Of a stretch of 64,000 nt of DNA, positions 36,822 through 45,667 are shown one piece after another (position 1 is the first letter of the stretch; the number at the start of each line of letters is the position of its first letter). This DNA is from Myxococcus virescens (GTDB taxonomy: Bacteria; Myxococcota; Myxococcia; Myxococcales; Myxococcaceae): positions 372,001-436,000 of the forward strand of contig NZ_FNAJ01000001.1 in the NCBI RefSeq assembly GCF_900101905.1, read 5' to 3'. Below the pieces are notes generated by a model. That model saw only the letters and a list, made by a program, of their open reading frames with translations. It was not told where the DNA came from and did no database searches. The position numbers and the translations under genes are program-made.

Positions 36822-38470
36822 GCCTGCCCGAGGTGGACATCTGCATCATCGGCAGCGGCGCGGGCGGCGCGCCCATGGCGCTGGAGCTGGGCCGCGCGGG
36901 CTTCAAGGTGGTGGTGCTGGAGAAGGGCCCGCACTACCAACCCAAGGACTTCATCCACGACGAAATCCTGAACAGCCGCCGGAACTTCTTCATGCCGGTG
37001 CCGTGGGAGGAGCCACACCTGGTGCGCCAGGGCGCGAAGGGCCGCTACGAGAAGACGAGCGCGGCGTGGACCGCCAACTGCGTGGGCGGTGGCACGGTCC
37101 ACATGAGCGGCTTCTTCTACCGGCTCAAGCCGGTGGACTTCCGGCTGCGCTCCACGCTGGGCGCCGTGCCCGGCTCCACCGTGGCGGACTGGCCCATCTC
37201 CTACGAGGAGCTGGCGCCCTTCTACGACAAGGCCGAGGCGGAGCTGGGCGTGTCCGGCGAGTCCGTCCCCCACCCCTTCGCCGAGCCGCGCAAGGGACCC
37301 TACCCGCTGCCGCCGCTGGACGTGCATCCGGTGGCGAAGGAAATCGACAAGGCGTGCGGCGCCATGGGCTGGCATTCCCTGCCCACCGCGCGCGGCATCC
37401 TCAGCAAGCCCTACCGGGGCCGCGCGCCGTGCTCATACTGCGCGCTGTGCGGCAGCTACGGCTGCGAGACGGGCGCGAAGAGCGGCACCAACGCCAGCCT
37501 CATCCCCGCCGCCGTCGCCACCGGCAACGTGGACCTGCGCCCCGGCTGCATGGCGCGCACGGTGGAGGTGGACAAGCAGGGCCGCGCGCGGAGCGTCGTC
37601 TACCTCGACGCGGACGGCGTGACGCGCGAGCAGCCGGCGAAGGTCATCGTCGTGTCCTGCACCGCCGTGGAGAGCGCGCGCCTGCTGCTCAACTCCACCT
37701 CCAGCCGCTTCCCAAAGGGCCTGGCCAACGGCAACGGGCTGGTGGGACGCAACCTCACCTTCAGCTCGTTCGGCGAATCCCACGCCACCTTCCGCCTGTC
37801 GAAGCAGTCCGCCGCGCGGCCGTGGCTGAAGGACCCGTCTCCCTTCGTCAACCGCAGCCTCCAGGACTTCTACCTGATGCCCGACGCCCAGTTCGGCTTC
37901 CGCAAGGGCGGCACGCTGGGCTTCATGTGGGCCCACCCCAATCCCATCCACGCCGCGGTGGGGCTGGCGGGCAAGGGCGAGAAGGCCCTCTTCGGCAAGG
38001 CGTTGAAGGACAAGATGCGGGAGTACCGCGACTCACGCATCCTCCAGTTCGAGGTGTACGCCGAGTTCCTCCCCACCGCCGGCACCTACGTCAGCGTGGA
38101 GGACGGCGTGAAGGACCGCTACGGCATCCCCGTGGCGGCCATCACCGTGGACCGGCACCCCATGGACCTGGCGGCCACGCGCTTCCTCGTGGAGCGCGGC
38201 GAGGAAGTCCTCCTGCGCCTGGACCCGGATGACGTCCGGCGCGGCACCACCAGCGGTGAGACGTCCATCCTCCAGCACGGCACCTGCCGCTTCGGCGACG
38301 ACGCGGCGACGTCCGTGCTGGACCGCCACTGCCGCGCCCACGAGGTGCCCAACCTCTACGTGGTGGACGGCAGCTTCATGCCCACCGGCGGCAGCGTGCC
38401 GTCCACGCTCACCATCAGCGCCAACAGCTTCCGCGTGGCGGACCACCTGGTGCGCAAGCTCAAGGGCTGA
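36818..38470 (+). CDS. GMC-family FAD oxidoreductase (gluconate/sugar dehydrogenase large-subunit type)
   Basis: 550 residues; ATG overlaps the upstream stop. The FAD-binding motif is DICIIGSGAGGAPMALELG (about 6-24) with the Glu of the second strand (VLEKGP). The family's cysteine cluster is present (CSYCALCGSYGCETGAKSG, about 207-225). The C-terminal GMC signature is complete: QHGTCRFG with the active-site His, CRAHEVPNLYVVDGSFMPT, and TLTISANSFRVADHL. There is no signal peptide, as expected if it is exported as a complex with subunit 3. A cytochrome c subunit, usual for gluconate dehydrogenases, is not adjacent. The substrate is not deducible. Confidence 0.9.
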   Translation: MSLPEVDICIIGSGAGGAPMALELGRAGFKVVVLEKGPHYQPKDFIHDEILNSRRNFFMPVPWEEPHLVRQGAKGRYEKTSAAWTANCVGGGTVHMSGFFYRLKPVDFRLRSTLGAVPGSTVADWPISYEELAPFYDKAEAELGVSGESVPHPFAEPRKGPYPLPPLDVHPVAKEIDKACGAMGWHSLPTARGILSKPYRGRAPCSYCALCGSYGCETGAKSGTNASLIPAAVATGNVDLRPGCMARTVEVDKQGRARSVVYLDADGVTREQPAKVIVVSCTAVESARLLLNSTSSRFPKGLANGNGLVGRNLTFSSFGESHATFRLSKQSAARPWLKDPSPFVNRSLQDFYLMPDAQFGFRKGGTLGFMWAHPNPIHAAVGLAGKGEKALFGKALKDKMREYRDSRILQFEVYAEFLPTAGTYVSVEDGVKDRYGIPVAAITVDRHPMDLAATRFLVERGEEVLLRLDPDDVRRGTTSGETSILQHGTCRFGDDAATSVLDRHCRAHEVPNLYVVDGSFMPTGGSVPSTLTISANSFRVADHLVRKLKG

Positions 38471-38472
38471 CG

Positions 38473-38979
38473 CTAGCGATTGCGCAGCGGCGTCACGTCC
38501 ACCTTGATGATGTAGCGCGCCTGCATGTCGGACTCGAACTCGATGAGGTGGTCGCCCACGCCGGTGAGCTCCGCCTCCTCGGTGAAGGCGCCCTGCCGCT
38601 CCATCACGTCCAGCACCGCGCGGCCTTCCGTGGCCCGGCGGATGCGCGCCCGGCAGCCCTCTTCGTGGAACTGCACCACCGTTTCTCTGCCCGCCGCGGT
38701 GACGTCCTCCAGGAAGAAGCTCACCTTCACGGTGGAGGCTTCCTTCAACTGGACGATGAGCTGCTGCCGGCCAGGGAAGCGGCCTTCCGAATAACTTTCC
38801 GAACCGAGAATACAGCCCGCCACGCGGTCGCAGACAGGCCATGCCGCGCCGCAGGAGTCCTTCACACGCGCGCCGATGAAGTCCTCACGCGTGCCGTCGC
38901 AGCCTGCCCAAAGCGACGCAAAAAGCAGCACCGCTGCTGCCTGGGCCTTGCGGCCAAACACTGTTACAACCGGCGTCAT
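38473..38979 (-). CDS. Hypothetical lipoprotein
   Basis: 168 residues from ATG 38979, with GAGGG upstream and a lipoprotein signal (LLFASLWAGC, Cys27). The mature domain contains cysteines in pairs (SCGAAWPVCDRVAGC) and a beta-strand-rich region (QLIVQLKEASTVKVSFFLEDV) like a small carbohydrate-binding or PPC fold. It converges with the GMC oxidoreductase gene with 2 bases between stops and diverges from the lipoprotein at 39005. No family recognised. Confidence 0.6.
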   Translation of the reverse strand: MTPVVTVFGRKAQAAAVLLFASLWAGCDGTREDFIGARVKDSCGAAWPVCDRVAGCILGSESYSEGRFPGRQQLIVQLKEASTVKVSFFLEDVTAAGRETVVQFHEEGCRARIRRATEGRAVLDVMERQGAFTEEAELTGVGDHLIEFESDMQARYIIKVDVTPLRNR

Positions 38980-39004
38980 CTTCAGACCCTCATGCGAGGC
39001 GTGT

Positions 39005-39442
39005 ATGTCCATGCGACTGCGTACCCGTTGGCTCCCCATCATCTTCTTCGCCCTGGCTGGCTGTGGGGAGGAGACGGAGCTTCCCCAGGCGCCCACACTC
39101 TTCATCGACCGCGCGGCGCTGACGTTCAACCGCGAGTTCAACCACGGCACCTACGTCGGGCAGACGACCTACAACTCGCTGGCCATCCAGAACCGCGGCC
39201 TGGACCCGCTGGACATCACCGCCATCACCCTGGCGGCGCCGAGTGTCTTCACCCTCCAGCTTCCCGAAGGCTTCACCCCGAACACGCCCCTGCGGTTGGA
39301 GACGTATGACCGCGCCTACCTGACGGTGGCGTTCATGCCCACCGATGACGTGGAATACGACGGCACGATTACCATCGAATCCAATGCCGCCAACGCCGCC
39401 CAGCAGGTCATCACCCTCAACGGGCTGGGCGTCGCGCCCTGA
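39005..39442 (+). CDS. Small lipoprotein with an Ig-like (choice-of-anchor D/ASH-type) domain
   Basis: 145 residues from ATG 39005 (GCGAGG 5 bases upstream; ATG 39011 is an alternative). The signal ends in LAGC (Cys about 20). The body is one Ig-like domain with hallmarks of ASPM-SPD-2-Hydin/choice-of-anchor-D repeats: SLAIQNRGLDPLDITAITL, then LTVAFMPTDDVEYDGTITIESNAAN and a closing VITLNGLGV. Such domains mediate protein contacts outside the cell. A hairpin follows at 39467. Confidence 0.7.
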   Translation: MSMRLRTRWLPIIFFALAGCGEETELPQAPTLFIDRAALTFNREFNHGTYVGQTTYNSLAIQNRGLDPLDITAITLAAPSVFTLQLPEGFTPNTPLRLETYDRAYLTVAFMPTDDVEYDGTITIESNAANAAQQVITLNGLGVAP

Positions 39443-39466
39443 AGTCCTCGCGGACCACCGCGTGAC

Positions 39467-39490
39467 GGGCGGGAGCCAGCGCTCCCGCCC
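39467..39490. terminator. Bidirectional hairpin terminator
   Basis: Perfect 10-bp stem GGGCGGGAGC / GCTCCCGCCC with a 4-base loop (CAGC), between the Ig-like lipoprotein gene and the converging end of the surface-protein cluster. Confidence 0.65.
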
Positions 39491-39504
39491 TGACGCCACC
39501 CGCC

Positions 39505-41898
39505 TCATGGCTGGTAGGTGAAGTTGCAGCCCCCGGCGTAGTTCTGGATGACGCCGCCATCTCCGTCCGGCGTCGTCCCACCGTCGGTGACGACCGGGCA
39601 CGACACCGTCGTCCCGCCGTCCACCGGGTAGCTCTGCGGATAGTCCCCGTGGCCGGTGCGCAGCGTGTAGTTCACCCGCTCGTAGTCCAGCCGCTCCGAC
39701 GCCGTCACATCCACGCGCAGGGTGCCGCCGCGGATGAAGCGCCGCTCCAGGCAGCCGCAGGCATAGGGCGCCAGGGTGACGACGGTGGAGCTGGGACGGT
39801 CCTCCAACTGGTAGAGCGGCTGCAGGCTGCTGGTGCCCGCATTGGACGGCGTGTGCCAGGCGCGCAGCGCGTCCGAGCGATAGCCCAGCGTCAGCGGCCC
39901 CCGGTTGCCCGTACGCACCGGCGTGCAGGTGCCGACACCGGCGTCCGTCGCATCGCCGTCACAGAAGGTGAGGTCCAGCGCCAGGCCGTGCGGCGTGCCA
40001 CCGTCGGCCAGCTTCGCCACCTCCCACTGGAGCAGCCACGTCCGGTCCTCCGGCGGCGGCACCGAGGGCAGGTCGAACACGTACGAGTCCGTGTCGGAAG
40101 GCACGGCGTCGTAGTCCAACGGGCCGCGCACCCCGAGCCCGTTGACGCGGTCCGTGCCGCTGCGCAGCCGGCCGTGGCCGTGCGACAGCTGACCCGTGAC
40201 GGAGAACTCCGCCGTGTCGGGCGGCGACGGGAAGGCCGTGGTGGACGCCAGCGTCCGCGCCACCGGCGCCTCCGCGCCATTGACGTAGCGAGACAGCTCG
40301 TCCGCGTCCTCCGCGTCCCAGCTCACCTCCAGGCGGTAGTCCTTGTCGTCCACCCACGAGCCGTTGTCCTGCACCAGGAAGTAGTACATCAGCGCGGCGT
40401 CATGCGCCGGAACCGGGATGACACCCCGGAAGTTGCTCAGGCCGGTGAAGCGCGAGTTGCCCACGGCCTCCTCGCGAGACGAGTGCAGACACATGGGCGC
40501 GGGCAAATCCGTGCGCCGGCAGAAGCGATCCACCAGGCCCCGGGCGTCGGGGTTCTCCGAGAAGTCGCGCGGGCAGACGGCGGCGTCGGTGGCGCAGCTC
40601 TCCCGCGACTCGTTCAAGGGGCCCCCGGTGGCGACCAGGGTGAACACGTGCACCACGCGCGAGGCCGTCACCGGCATCGCGGGGAAGCGGCCACCCGTAT
40701 CCAGCGGCACCAGCCGGTAGCGCAGCAGCGTGGGGGTGCTGAAGGCCGGCAGCCGCACCGAGTACCAATCCTGGTCGGAGATGTAGCCCAGGCGGCCGGT
40801 AAAGGAGACGGAGGAGCCGGTAGCGCCGGGCGTGGCGGCGCTCAGGTTGCGCGTGGTGGCACGCTGCGCCCGGTCGTTATCGGGCACCGTCGGGCGCTGC
40901 GGGTCCAGCCGGTCCTGCGCGTCCTCCTCCTCCAGCACGCGCACCTCCACCTCGTAGCGCTGCACGAGGTCGCCCTGGGCCGTGTCCCGGTCATTGGTGC
41001 CGCGGTAGCCCTTCACCACCAGCGTCCACCGCCCCGCGTGCTCCACCTTGACTTTGCGCGCGGTGGCCAGCTCGCCGCCCCGCACCTGGGGCAGCACCAC
41101 GCCTTCGTCTTCCTTCTCCGCGAAGCCCGGGCGCCGCAGCTCGTAGGACAGGCGCCAGTTGGGCACGAAGTCCAGGTCGGGCGCGCTGACGTGCACGTAG
41201 GCAATCTTCCCCTCCGCCAGGTCGAAGGCGTAGTGGTCCACGTCGTTGTCCGTGGCCAGGTAGCCGGTGGAGGCGCCCATCAGCATCTCCCCGGACTGCG
41301 TCAGCACCAGCGGCGTGGCCGTCTCGTGCGTGTCGTTGGGCTCCTGCTCGTCCGGGTTCTGGTCGATGCGCACCGTCAACCGGTACTTGTTACGCGCGTC
41401 GAAGTTGGGCCGGGACGGCACGTCTGGCGCGTCCTGCACCAGCACCAGCAGCGTCTGGTTCTCCATCCCGTCGCGCAGCGGCAACACGATGTCCACCGGA
41501 CGGGGCGCGCCCTGGGCGTGCTTGTCCTCCTTCCTCGCCAGCGAGCCCTCCTTCCCGTCCGGCAGCGGCCCCATGATGGTGACGGACAGATTCACCGCGG
41601 TGCTGGACGCCAGGTACGTCCCGTTGACGTTCAGCAGCGTGCGGGCGTTGGTGCCGGGCGGCAGGACGACGCGGTACCAGTCCAGGTCACCGGCGCGCGG
41701 CTCGCTGTCCAGCGCCAGGAAGCGCTCCAGCGGCTCGCCCGGCTTGAGCTCGCACTCGGGCCGCGTCAGCGCCTCCTCGCGCGAATTGCACAGGTCCTCC
41801 ACCACGGGAGTCCCCGCGTCGGGAGTCTCGCCTCCTCCAGACGAACAGGCGGCGAGGACGAGCAACGCGAGCGGCAACAGACGGACAGAGGTAGGCAT
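39505..41898 (-). CDS. Large lipoprotein of the VWA/TSP3 surface cluster
   Basis: 797 residues from ATG 41898, preferred to an in-frame TTG at 41913. The lipobox is LAAC (Cys17), followed by a Gly/Asp/Pro linker. Several beta-sandwich units of about 150 residues recur, each with a DxDWY or DxDHY phrase (GDLDWYRVVLPPG; NDVDHYAFDLAEG; SDQDWYSVRLPA) and NEPND-like EQEPNDTHETATPL, which typify PPC (bacterial pre-peptidase C-terminal) domains. The C-terminal region is cysteine-rich (YACGCLERRF; GGCNFTY). It is the last of five same-strand genes, 11 bases after a VWA lipoprotein. No protease domain is present, so a structural or adhesive role is more likely. Confidence 0.75.
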   Translation of the reverse strand: MPTSVRLLPLALLVLAACSSGGGETPDAGTPVVEDLCNSREEALTRPECELKPGEPLERFLALDSEPRAGDLDWYRVVLPPGTNARTLLNVNGTYLASSTAVNLSVTIMGPLPDGKEGSLARKEDKHAQGAPRPVDIVLPLRDGMENQTLLVLVQDAPDVPSRPNFDARNKYRLTVRIDQNPDEQEPNDTHETATPLVLTQSGEMLMGASTGYLATDNDVDHYAFDLAEGKIAYVHVSAPDLDFVPNWRLSYELRRPGFAEKEDEGVVLPQVRGGELATARKVKVEHAGRWTLVVKGYRGTNDRDTAQGDLVQRYEVEVRVLEEEDAQDRLDPQRPTVPDNDRAQRATTRNLSAATPGATGSSVSFTGRLGYISDQDWYSVRLPAFSTPTLLRYRLVPLDTGGRFPAMPVTASRVVHVFTLVATGGPLNESRESCATDAAVCPRDFSENPDARGLVDRFCRRTDLPAPMCLHSSREEAVGNSRFTGLSNFRGVIPVPAHDAALMYYFLVQDNGSWVDDKDYRLEVSWDAEDADELSRYVNGAEAPVARTLASTTAFPSPPDTAEFSVTGQLSHGHGRLRSGTDRVNGLGVRGPLDYDAVPSDTDSYVFDLPSVPPPEDRTWLLQWEVAKLADGGTPHGLALDLTFCDGDATDAGVGTCTPVRTGNRGPLTLGYRSDALRAWHTPSNAGTSSLQPLYQLEDRPSSTVVTLAPYACGCLERRFIRGGTLRVDVTASERLDYERVNYTLRTGHGDYPQSYPVDGGTTVSCPVVTDGGTTPDGDGGVIQNYAGGCNFTYQP

Positions 41899-41909
41899 GG
41901 CGTCGGTTC

Positions 41910-43658
41910 TCAAGGCGTCGGGGGCACGTCGTCGGGGCGGCCGGGGCAGCCGTCGACGAGCTGCTCGGGTTCCACGCGGATGACGCCATCGGCGGGCGAC
42001 TTGATGCCGCCCACCGGGTAGCGCACGTCATTCACGCGGAAGGTGCGGACAAGCGTCCGGGCGGTGGGGTCGTCTCCGGGCACCATGGCCACGGACATCG
42101 CGATGTCGTTGAAGCCCGCCCCGCGCTGCACCACGCCCGCGTCGTCCGCGGACGCCATCGTCGGGGCCAGCAGGACGTTCTCCACGCGGAAGCGGTAGCA
42201 CTGGCGGCCCAGGTTGTCCGGCGGGCCGTCCGCCTCGAAGGCGTAGCGGTAGCCATTCACCGACAGGTCCGCGGTGTCCACCACCAGCGGCCGGGTGTGC
42301 ATCCGCAGCTCCATGCGGTTCGTCAGCCCGTCGTTGTCCGGGTCCTCGTCCAGGTCGTTGCTGGCGCCCTGCGTGCCGCCCAGCCACTCCATGCCGTCCG
42401 GCACGCCGTCCCGGTCACTGTCCGCCAGCGTCGCGTTGGTGCCCACGAACTGCTCGTCGCAGTCCAGCAGGCCGTCGCAGTCCGAGTCCACGCCGCGCAG
42501 CGCCGGCGGACACCCGCGGTCCAGCCCGCCGCCGTCCGGCAGGGCTTCCTGCGTGGGGTTGAAGTCCACGCCGCGGTCGCGGAAGTACACCTCCACGCCG
42601 TCGCTGAAGCCGTCCCCGTCCGTGTCCACCTTGTGCGGGTCCGTGCCCAGCTCCAGCTCGCGCGCGTCCGTCAGGCCGTCACCGTCCGAGTCCGCCTCGC
42701 CCACCGGGCTGCCCGGCGGCGCGGAGAAGTTGAAGGCCACCATCTCCTTCACGATGAAGGCGCGGCGCACCTGGCCGAAGGTGAAGTCCAGGAAGTTGAT
42801 GGGCTCGTTGTTGCGGAAGTCGCGGAAGTTGCCGCCCCCCAGCGTCGCCATCTGCTCCAGCCGGTCCGCGTTCTGGTTGATGATGAGCAGCGGGCAGCCC
42901 CCGTCACCCGACAGGTCACACACCGAGGACACTGGCTGCGTGGGGTTGAAGACGTGCACGGTGTTGACGCGCACGTCCTCCACCAAATCCCGCAGCTGGC
43001 GGATGCGCACCACCGCGTCACCCCGAAGCAACTCGTCATCCTGGTCGTTGGTGGGCTTGCCGTCCGACAGGAAGATGACGGAGTAGCGCGCCTGCGCCAG
43101 CGCCTGCGCACCGCCCGGGTCCAGCCGGCTGCGCGCGATGTCCGTGTTGATGAGCGAGTAGATGTCCGACAGCGGCTTGACGAAGTCCGTCGAGTCCCGG
43201 TTCGGCGAGGTGTCGGGGTTGCGGAAGGTGAGCAACTGCTCGGACAGGCGCCGCAGCGTGGCGTCATCCATGGAGGACACCTGGACGAAGCCGTCCTGGG
43301 GCGGGTTGCCCGGCTGCTGCGTGAGGAAGGCCGTGGTGCTGCCCGCGAAGAGCATCACCGCCAGGTGCACCTCGGGGTCCCTGGGCAGGTTCTGGATGAG
43401 CTCCACCAGCGCGGTGGCGCGCGCGCCGTCCGGGTCGCTCACCCGCATGGACTGCGAGGCGTCCATGGCGACCACCAGCTTGATGGGCCGCACCACCTCG
43501 TTGCTGCCCACGGTGCAGAAGCGGCCTTCCAATGTCACCGCCCGGTCCACCGGCACTTCCGTGTCACGGCGAGGGTCGTACAGATAGGAATCCGTACACG
43601 CCATCACCATCGCCACGGCCACCAGGACGCCCGCCAGGATTCGGACAACGCGGCTCAC
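41910..43658 (-). CDS. VWA-domain lipoprotein with Asp-rich calcium repeats (CglB-like architecture)
   Basis: 582 residues from GTG 43658, fixed by a GTGA overlap with the upstream stop. The lipobox is VMAC (Cys21). The VWA domain (about 60-320) has an intact MIDAS DASQS in VVAMDASQSM and SDGKPTNDQ. TSP3/EF-hand-like repeats follow (DSDGDGLTD, DTDGDGFSD, DSDRDGVPD, DEDPDNDGLTN). The C-terminal domain (GYRYAFEAD ... CYRFRVENVLLAPT) is shared with the other two VWA proteins of the cluster. Related architecture: CglB, the VWA outer-membrane lipoprotein adhesin of gliding motility. Likely surface-exposed. Confidence 0.82.
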   Translation of the reverse strand: MSRVVRILAGVLVAVAMVMACTDSYLYDPRRDTEVPVDRAVTLEGRFCTVGSNEVVRPIKLVVAMDASQSMRVSDPDGARATALVELIQNLPRDPEVHLAVMLFAGSTTAFLTQQPGNPPQDGFVQVSSMDDATLRRLSEQLLTFRNPDTSPNRDSTDFVKPLSDIYSLINTDIARSRLDPGGAQALAQARYSVIFLSDGKPTNDQDDELLRGDAVVRIRQLRDLVEDVRVNTVHVFNPTQPVSSVCDLSGDGGCPLLIINQNADRLEQMATLGGGNFRDFRNNEPINFLDFTFGQVRRAFIVKEMVAFNFSAPPGSPVGEADSDGDGLTDARELELGTDPHKVDTDGDGFSDGVEVYFRDRGVDFNPTQEALPDGGGLDRGCPPALRGVDSDCDGLLDCDEQFVGTNATLADSDRDGVPDGMEWLGGTQGASNDLDEDPDNDGLTNRMELRMHTRPLVVDTADLSVNGYRYAFEADGPPDNLGRQCYRFRVENVLLAPTMASADDAGVVQRGAGFNDIAMSVAMVPGDDPTARTLVRTFRVNDVRYPVGGIKSPADGVIRVEPEQLVDGCPGRPDDVPPTP

Positions 43659-45634
43659 GGGTTGGCGCTCCCCGAGGGCGGGATTCCGACGCAGTCGTTC
43701 TGGTTGTTCCACGGGTTGCTCAAGGTATCGGGCCGGCGGAAGTCAGCATCCTCGAAGGCCAGCTCCGGCCCCACCGGGACCCGCACGCTGGGCGGCGCAT
43801 ACTGCGCCCAGGCGCAGGCGGTGCGCCACACGCCGTAGTCCGTGCTCACGCCACTCTCCGGCGCCTCGGCGAACCACACCTTGAAGAGGTTGTAGCCCTG
43901 CTTCACGCCCGCGCGGTCCGGCGGCGTGACGAGCTGCAGGTTGGACACGGTGAAGTCGTAGCAGAGGCTGCCGTCGGGACGGACCTCCGCGATGCGCGTC
44001 TCGTACTGGTAGCCGAAGCGCTCGTGGAAGGCCTTGTCGCGGCGCGTGGGGTCACTGCCCGCACGCAGCTCCTGGGCGTCCGGGATGCCGTCACCGTCCG
44101 TGTCCAGGCCCGACACGCTGTTCTCCAGCGGGTTGAGTCCCCATCGCGCCTCCAGGCCATCCGGCACGCCGTCTCCGTCGCTGTCCACGATGCCGGTGCG
44201 CGTGCGCAGGTAGTCCTCGGCGAACTGGGACAGGCCGTCACCGTCGGTGTCCCGGCAGACGCAGTTGGGCGTCAGCGGCGAGGCCGGGTTGCACCCACGC
44301 GCGTCCAAGTCATTGGCGGCGCGGAAGCCCTGGTCCTCGCGGCGGTACTCGAAGCCGTCATCCAGGCAGTCACCGTCGCTGTCCGCCACGAAGGTGTTGG
44401 TCTTCAGCGTGAAGCTGTTGTCGATGGAATCCGGCACCCCGTCCCCATCACTGTCCAGCACGCGGCCGGTGTCTCCCGGCGCGGAGCTGAGCGACTCCAC
44501 CATCAACGTCTTCATCACGTTGCGCGAGGCGAACGACGAGTAGTCCAGTGCGCCCAGGCCCAGGTTGGAGATTTCGCCCGTGTCGTTGAACTCCTGGTAC
44601 ACGCCGTTGCCGATGTCCGCGAAGCGCCGCAGCAGCCACGCGGCGATCTTCTTCGCGGCCTCCGGGTAGCGCGCCGGCTCCACGCCCGGGTACACGCCGT
44701 AGATGTCCTGGCAGATGGGGCCACACGCCCGCACCGCTTCCTGGTTGAAGAGCAGCACCGTGTGCATGCGCAAATCGCCCACGTTGTACTGGTCCTTCAA
44801 CTCCATCAGCCGCCGCACGTAGCTGAACAGCTGGTAGTTCTGGTTGCGGTCCGTCCCCACCTCGAACCCGTCAATCTGGTCCGTGGTGTTGGTGAGGTTG
44901 CAGAAGTCGCTCAGCGAGTCCGCCCACGTCAGGTCCGGGTTGTCCGGGTCGGCGTAGACGCTGAGGTTGTCGGTGGCCGAGCAGCGCGGATACGGCGTGC
45001 CGTCCGTGAGGAAGACGACGACGTAGCGCGTGCGCGGCAGCAGCTCCGGGTTGGACTGCGCCACCGCGTTGATGTCGCTGGAGATGAGGCTGTAGGCGTA
45101 GGACAGGGCGCCCTGGTAGTCGGTGCCCTTGCCCAGCTGGCTCTGCAGGCCCTCGATGTAGCTGTCGATGTTGTTGTCCGGCCGGGCGAAGCGGTCCCCC
45201 GTCGTGGTGGGCGGCCAGACGTTGCGCACGTTCGTTTCAAAGGGAGCGACGGACACCTGCACGTTGCCGCCCTGCGCGTTCACTTCCCGGAACTGCTGCA
45301 CCAGCCGCTTGAGGGCGCGCACGCGCGCGGGCTCGGTGACGCCCTCCGGGATGATGTCCAGAATCTCCCGGCGCTGGCAGAAGCCGTTGTCGAGCTGCGC
45401 GCCCGGCGGGTCGGAGACGCACATGCTGCCCGACTCGTCGATGACCACCACCACCTTCACCGGGAAGCCAGAGGGGCTGGGCGGGCGCGTGCACACCCGC
45501 CCCTCGAGCGTCAGCCGGTCATCGAGGTTGGAGAGCGCATCCACCCTCGATTCGAGCATGGCGTCCGAACAGGACCACAGGCCCGAAGCCAGGAGGCCCG
45601 CCGCGAGCAGCGAGGTACGAACGAAGCGGCGCAT
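43655..45634 (-). CDS. VWA-domain lipoprotein with Asp-rich calcium repeats
   Basis: 659 residues. The lipobox is LWSC (Cys22). The VWA domain carries an intact MIDAS DESGS in VVVIDESGSM and a FLTDGTPYPR motif near 210. Four or more Asp-rich repeats follow (DSDGDGVPD, DSDGDCLDD, DTDGDGLSQ, DSDGDGVPD, DTDGDGIPD). The C-terminal domain (GYQYETRIAEV ... CYDFTVSNLQLV ... GYNLFKVWF) matches those of the two sister proteins. It has more cysteines than its neighbours, including a cluster near ACGPIC. It overlaps the next gene by 4 bases and follows the TSP3 protein by 33 bases, so all are one operon. Likely calcium-dependent adhesin. Confidence 0.84.
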   Translation of the reverse strand: MRRFVRTSLLAAGLLASGLWSCSDAMLESRVDALSNLDDRLTLEGRVCTRPPSPSGFPVKVVVVIDESGSMCVSDPPGAQLDNGFCQRREILDIIPEGVTEPARVRALKRLVQQFREVNAQGGNVQVSVAPFETNVRNVWPPTTTGDRFARPDNNIDSYIEGLQSQLGKGTDYQGALSYAYSLISSDINAVAQSNPELLPRTRYVVVFLTDGTPYPRCSATDNLSVYADPDNPDLTWADSLSDFCNLTNTTDQIDGFEVGTDRNQNYQLFSYVRRLMELKDQYNVGDLRMHTVLLFNQEAVRACGPICQDIYGVYPGVEPARYPEAAKKIAAWLLRRFADIGNGVYQEFNDTGEISNLGLGALDYSSFASRNVMKTLMVESLSSAPGDTGRVLDSDGDGVPDSIDNSFTLKTNTFVADSDGDCLDDGFEYRREDQGFRAANDLDARGCNPASPLTPNCVCRDTDGDGLSQFAEDYLRTRTGIVDSDGDGVPDGLEARWGLNPLENSVSGLDTDGDGIPDAQELRAGSDPTRRDKAFHERFGYQYETRIAEVRPDGSLCYDFTVSNLQLVTPPDRAGVKQGYNLFKVWFAEAPESGVSTDYGVWRTACAWAQYAPPSVRVPVGPELAFEDADFRRPDTLSNPWNNQNDCVGIPPSGSANP

Positions 45635-45667
45635 GCGGAAGGGACCTCCTGGAGGGGGACGGCGAGG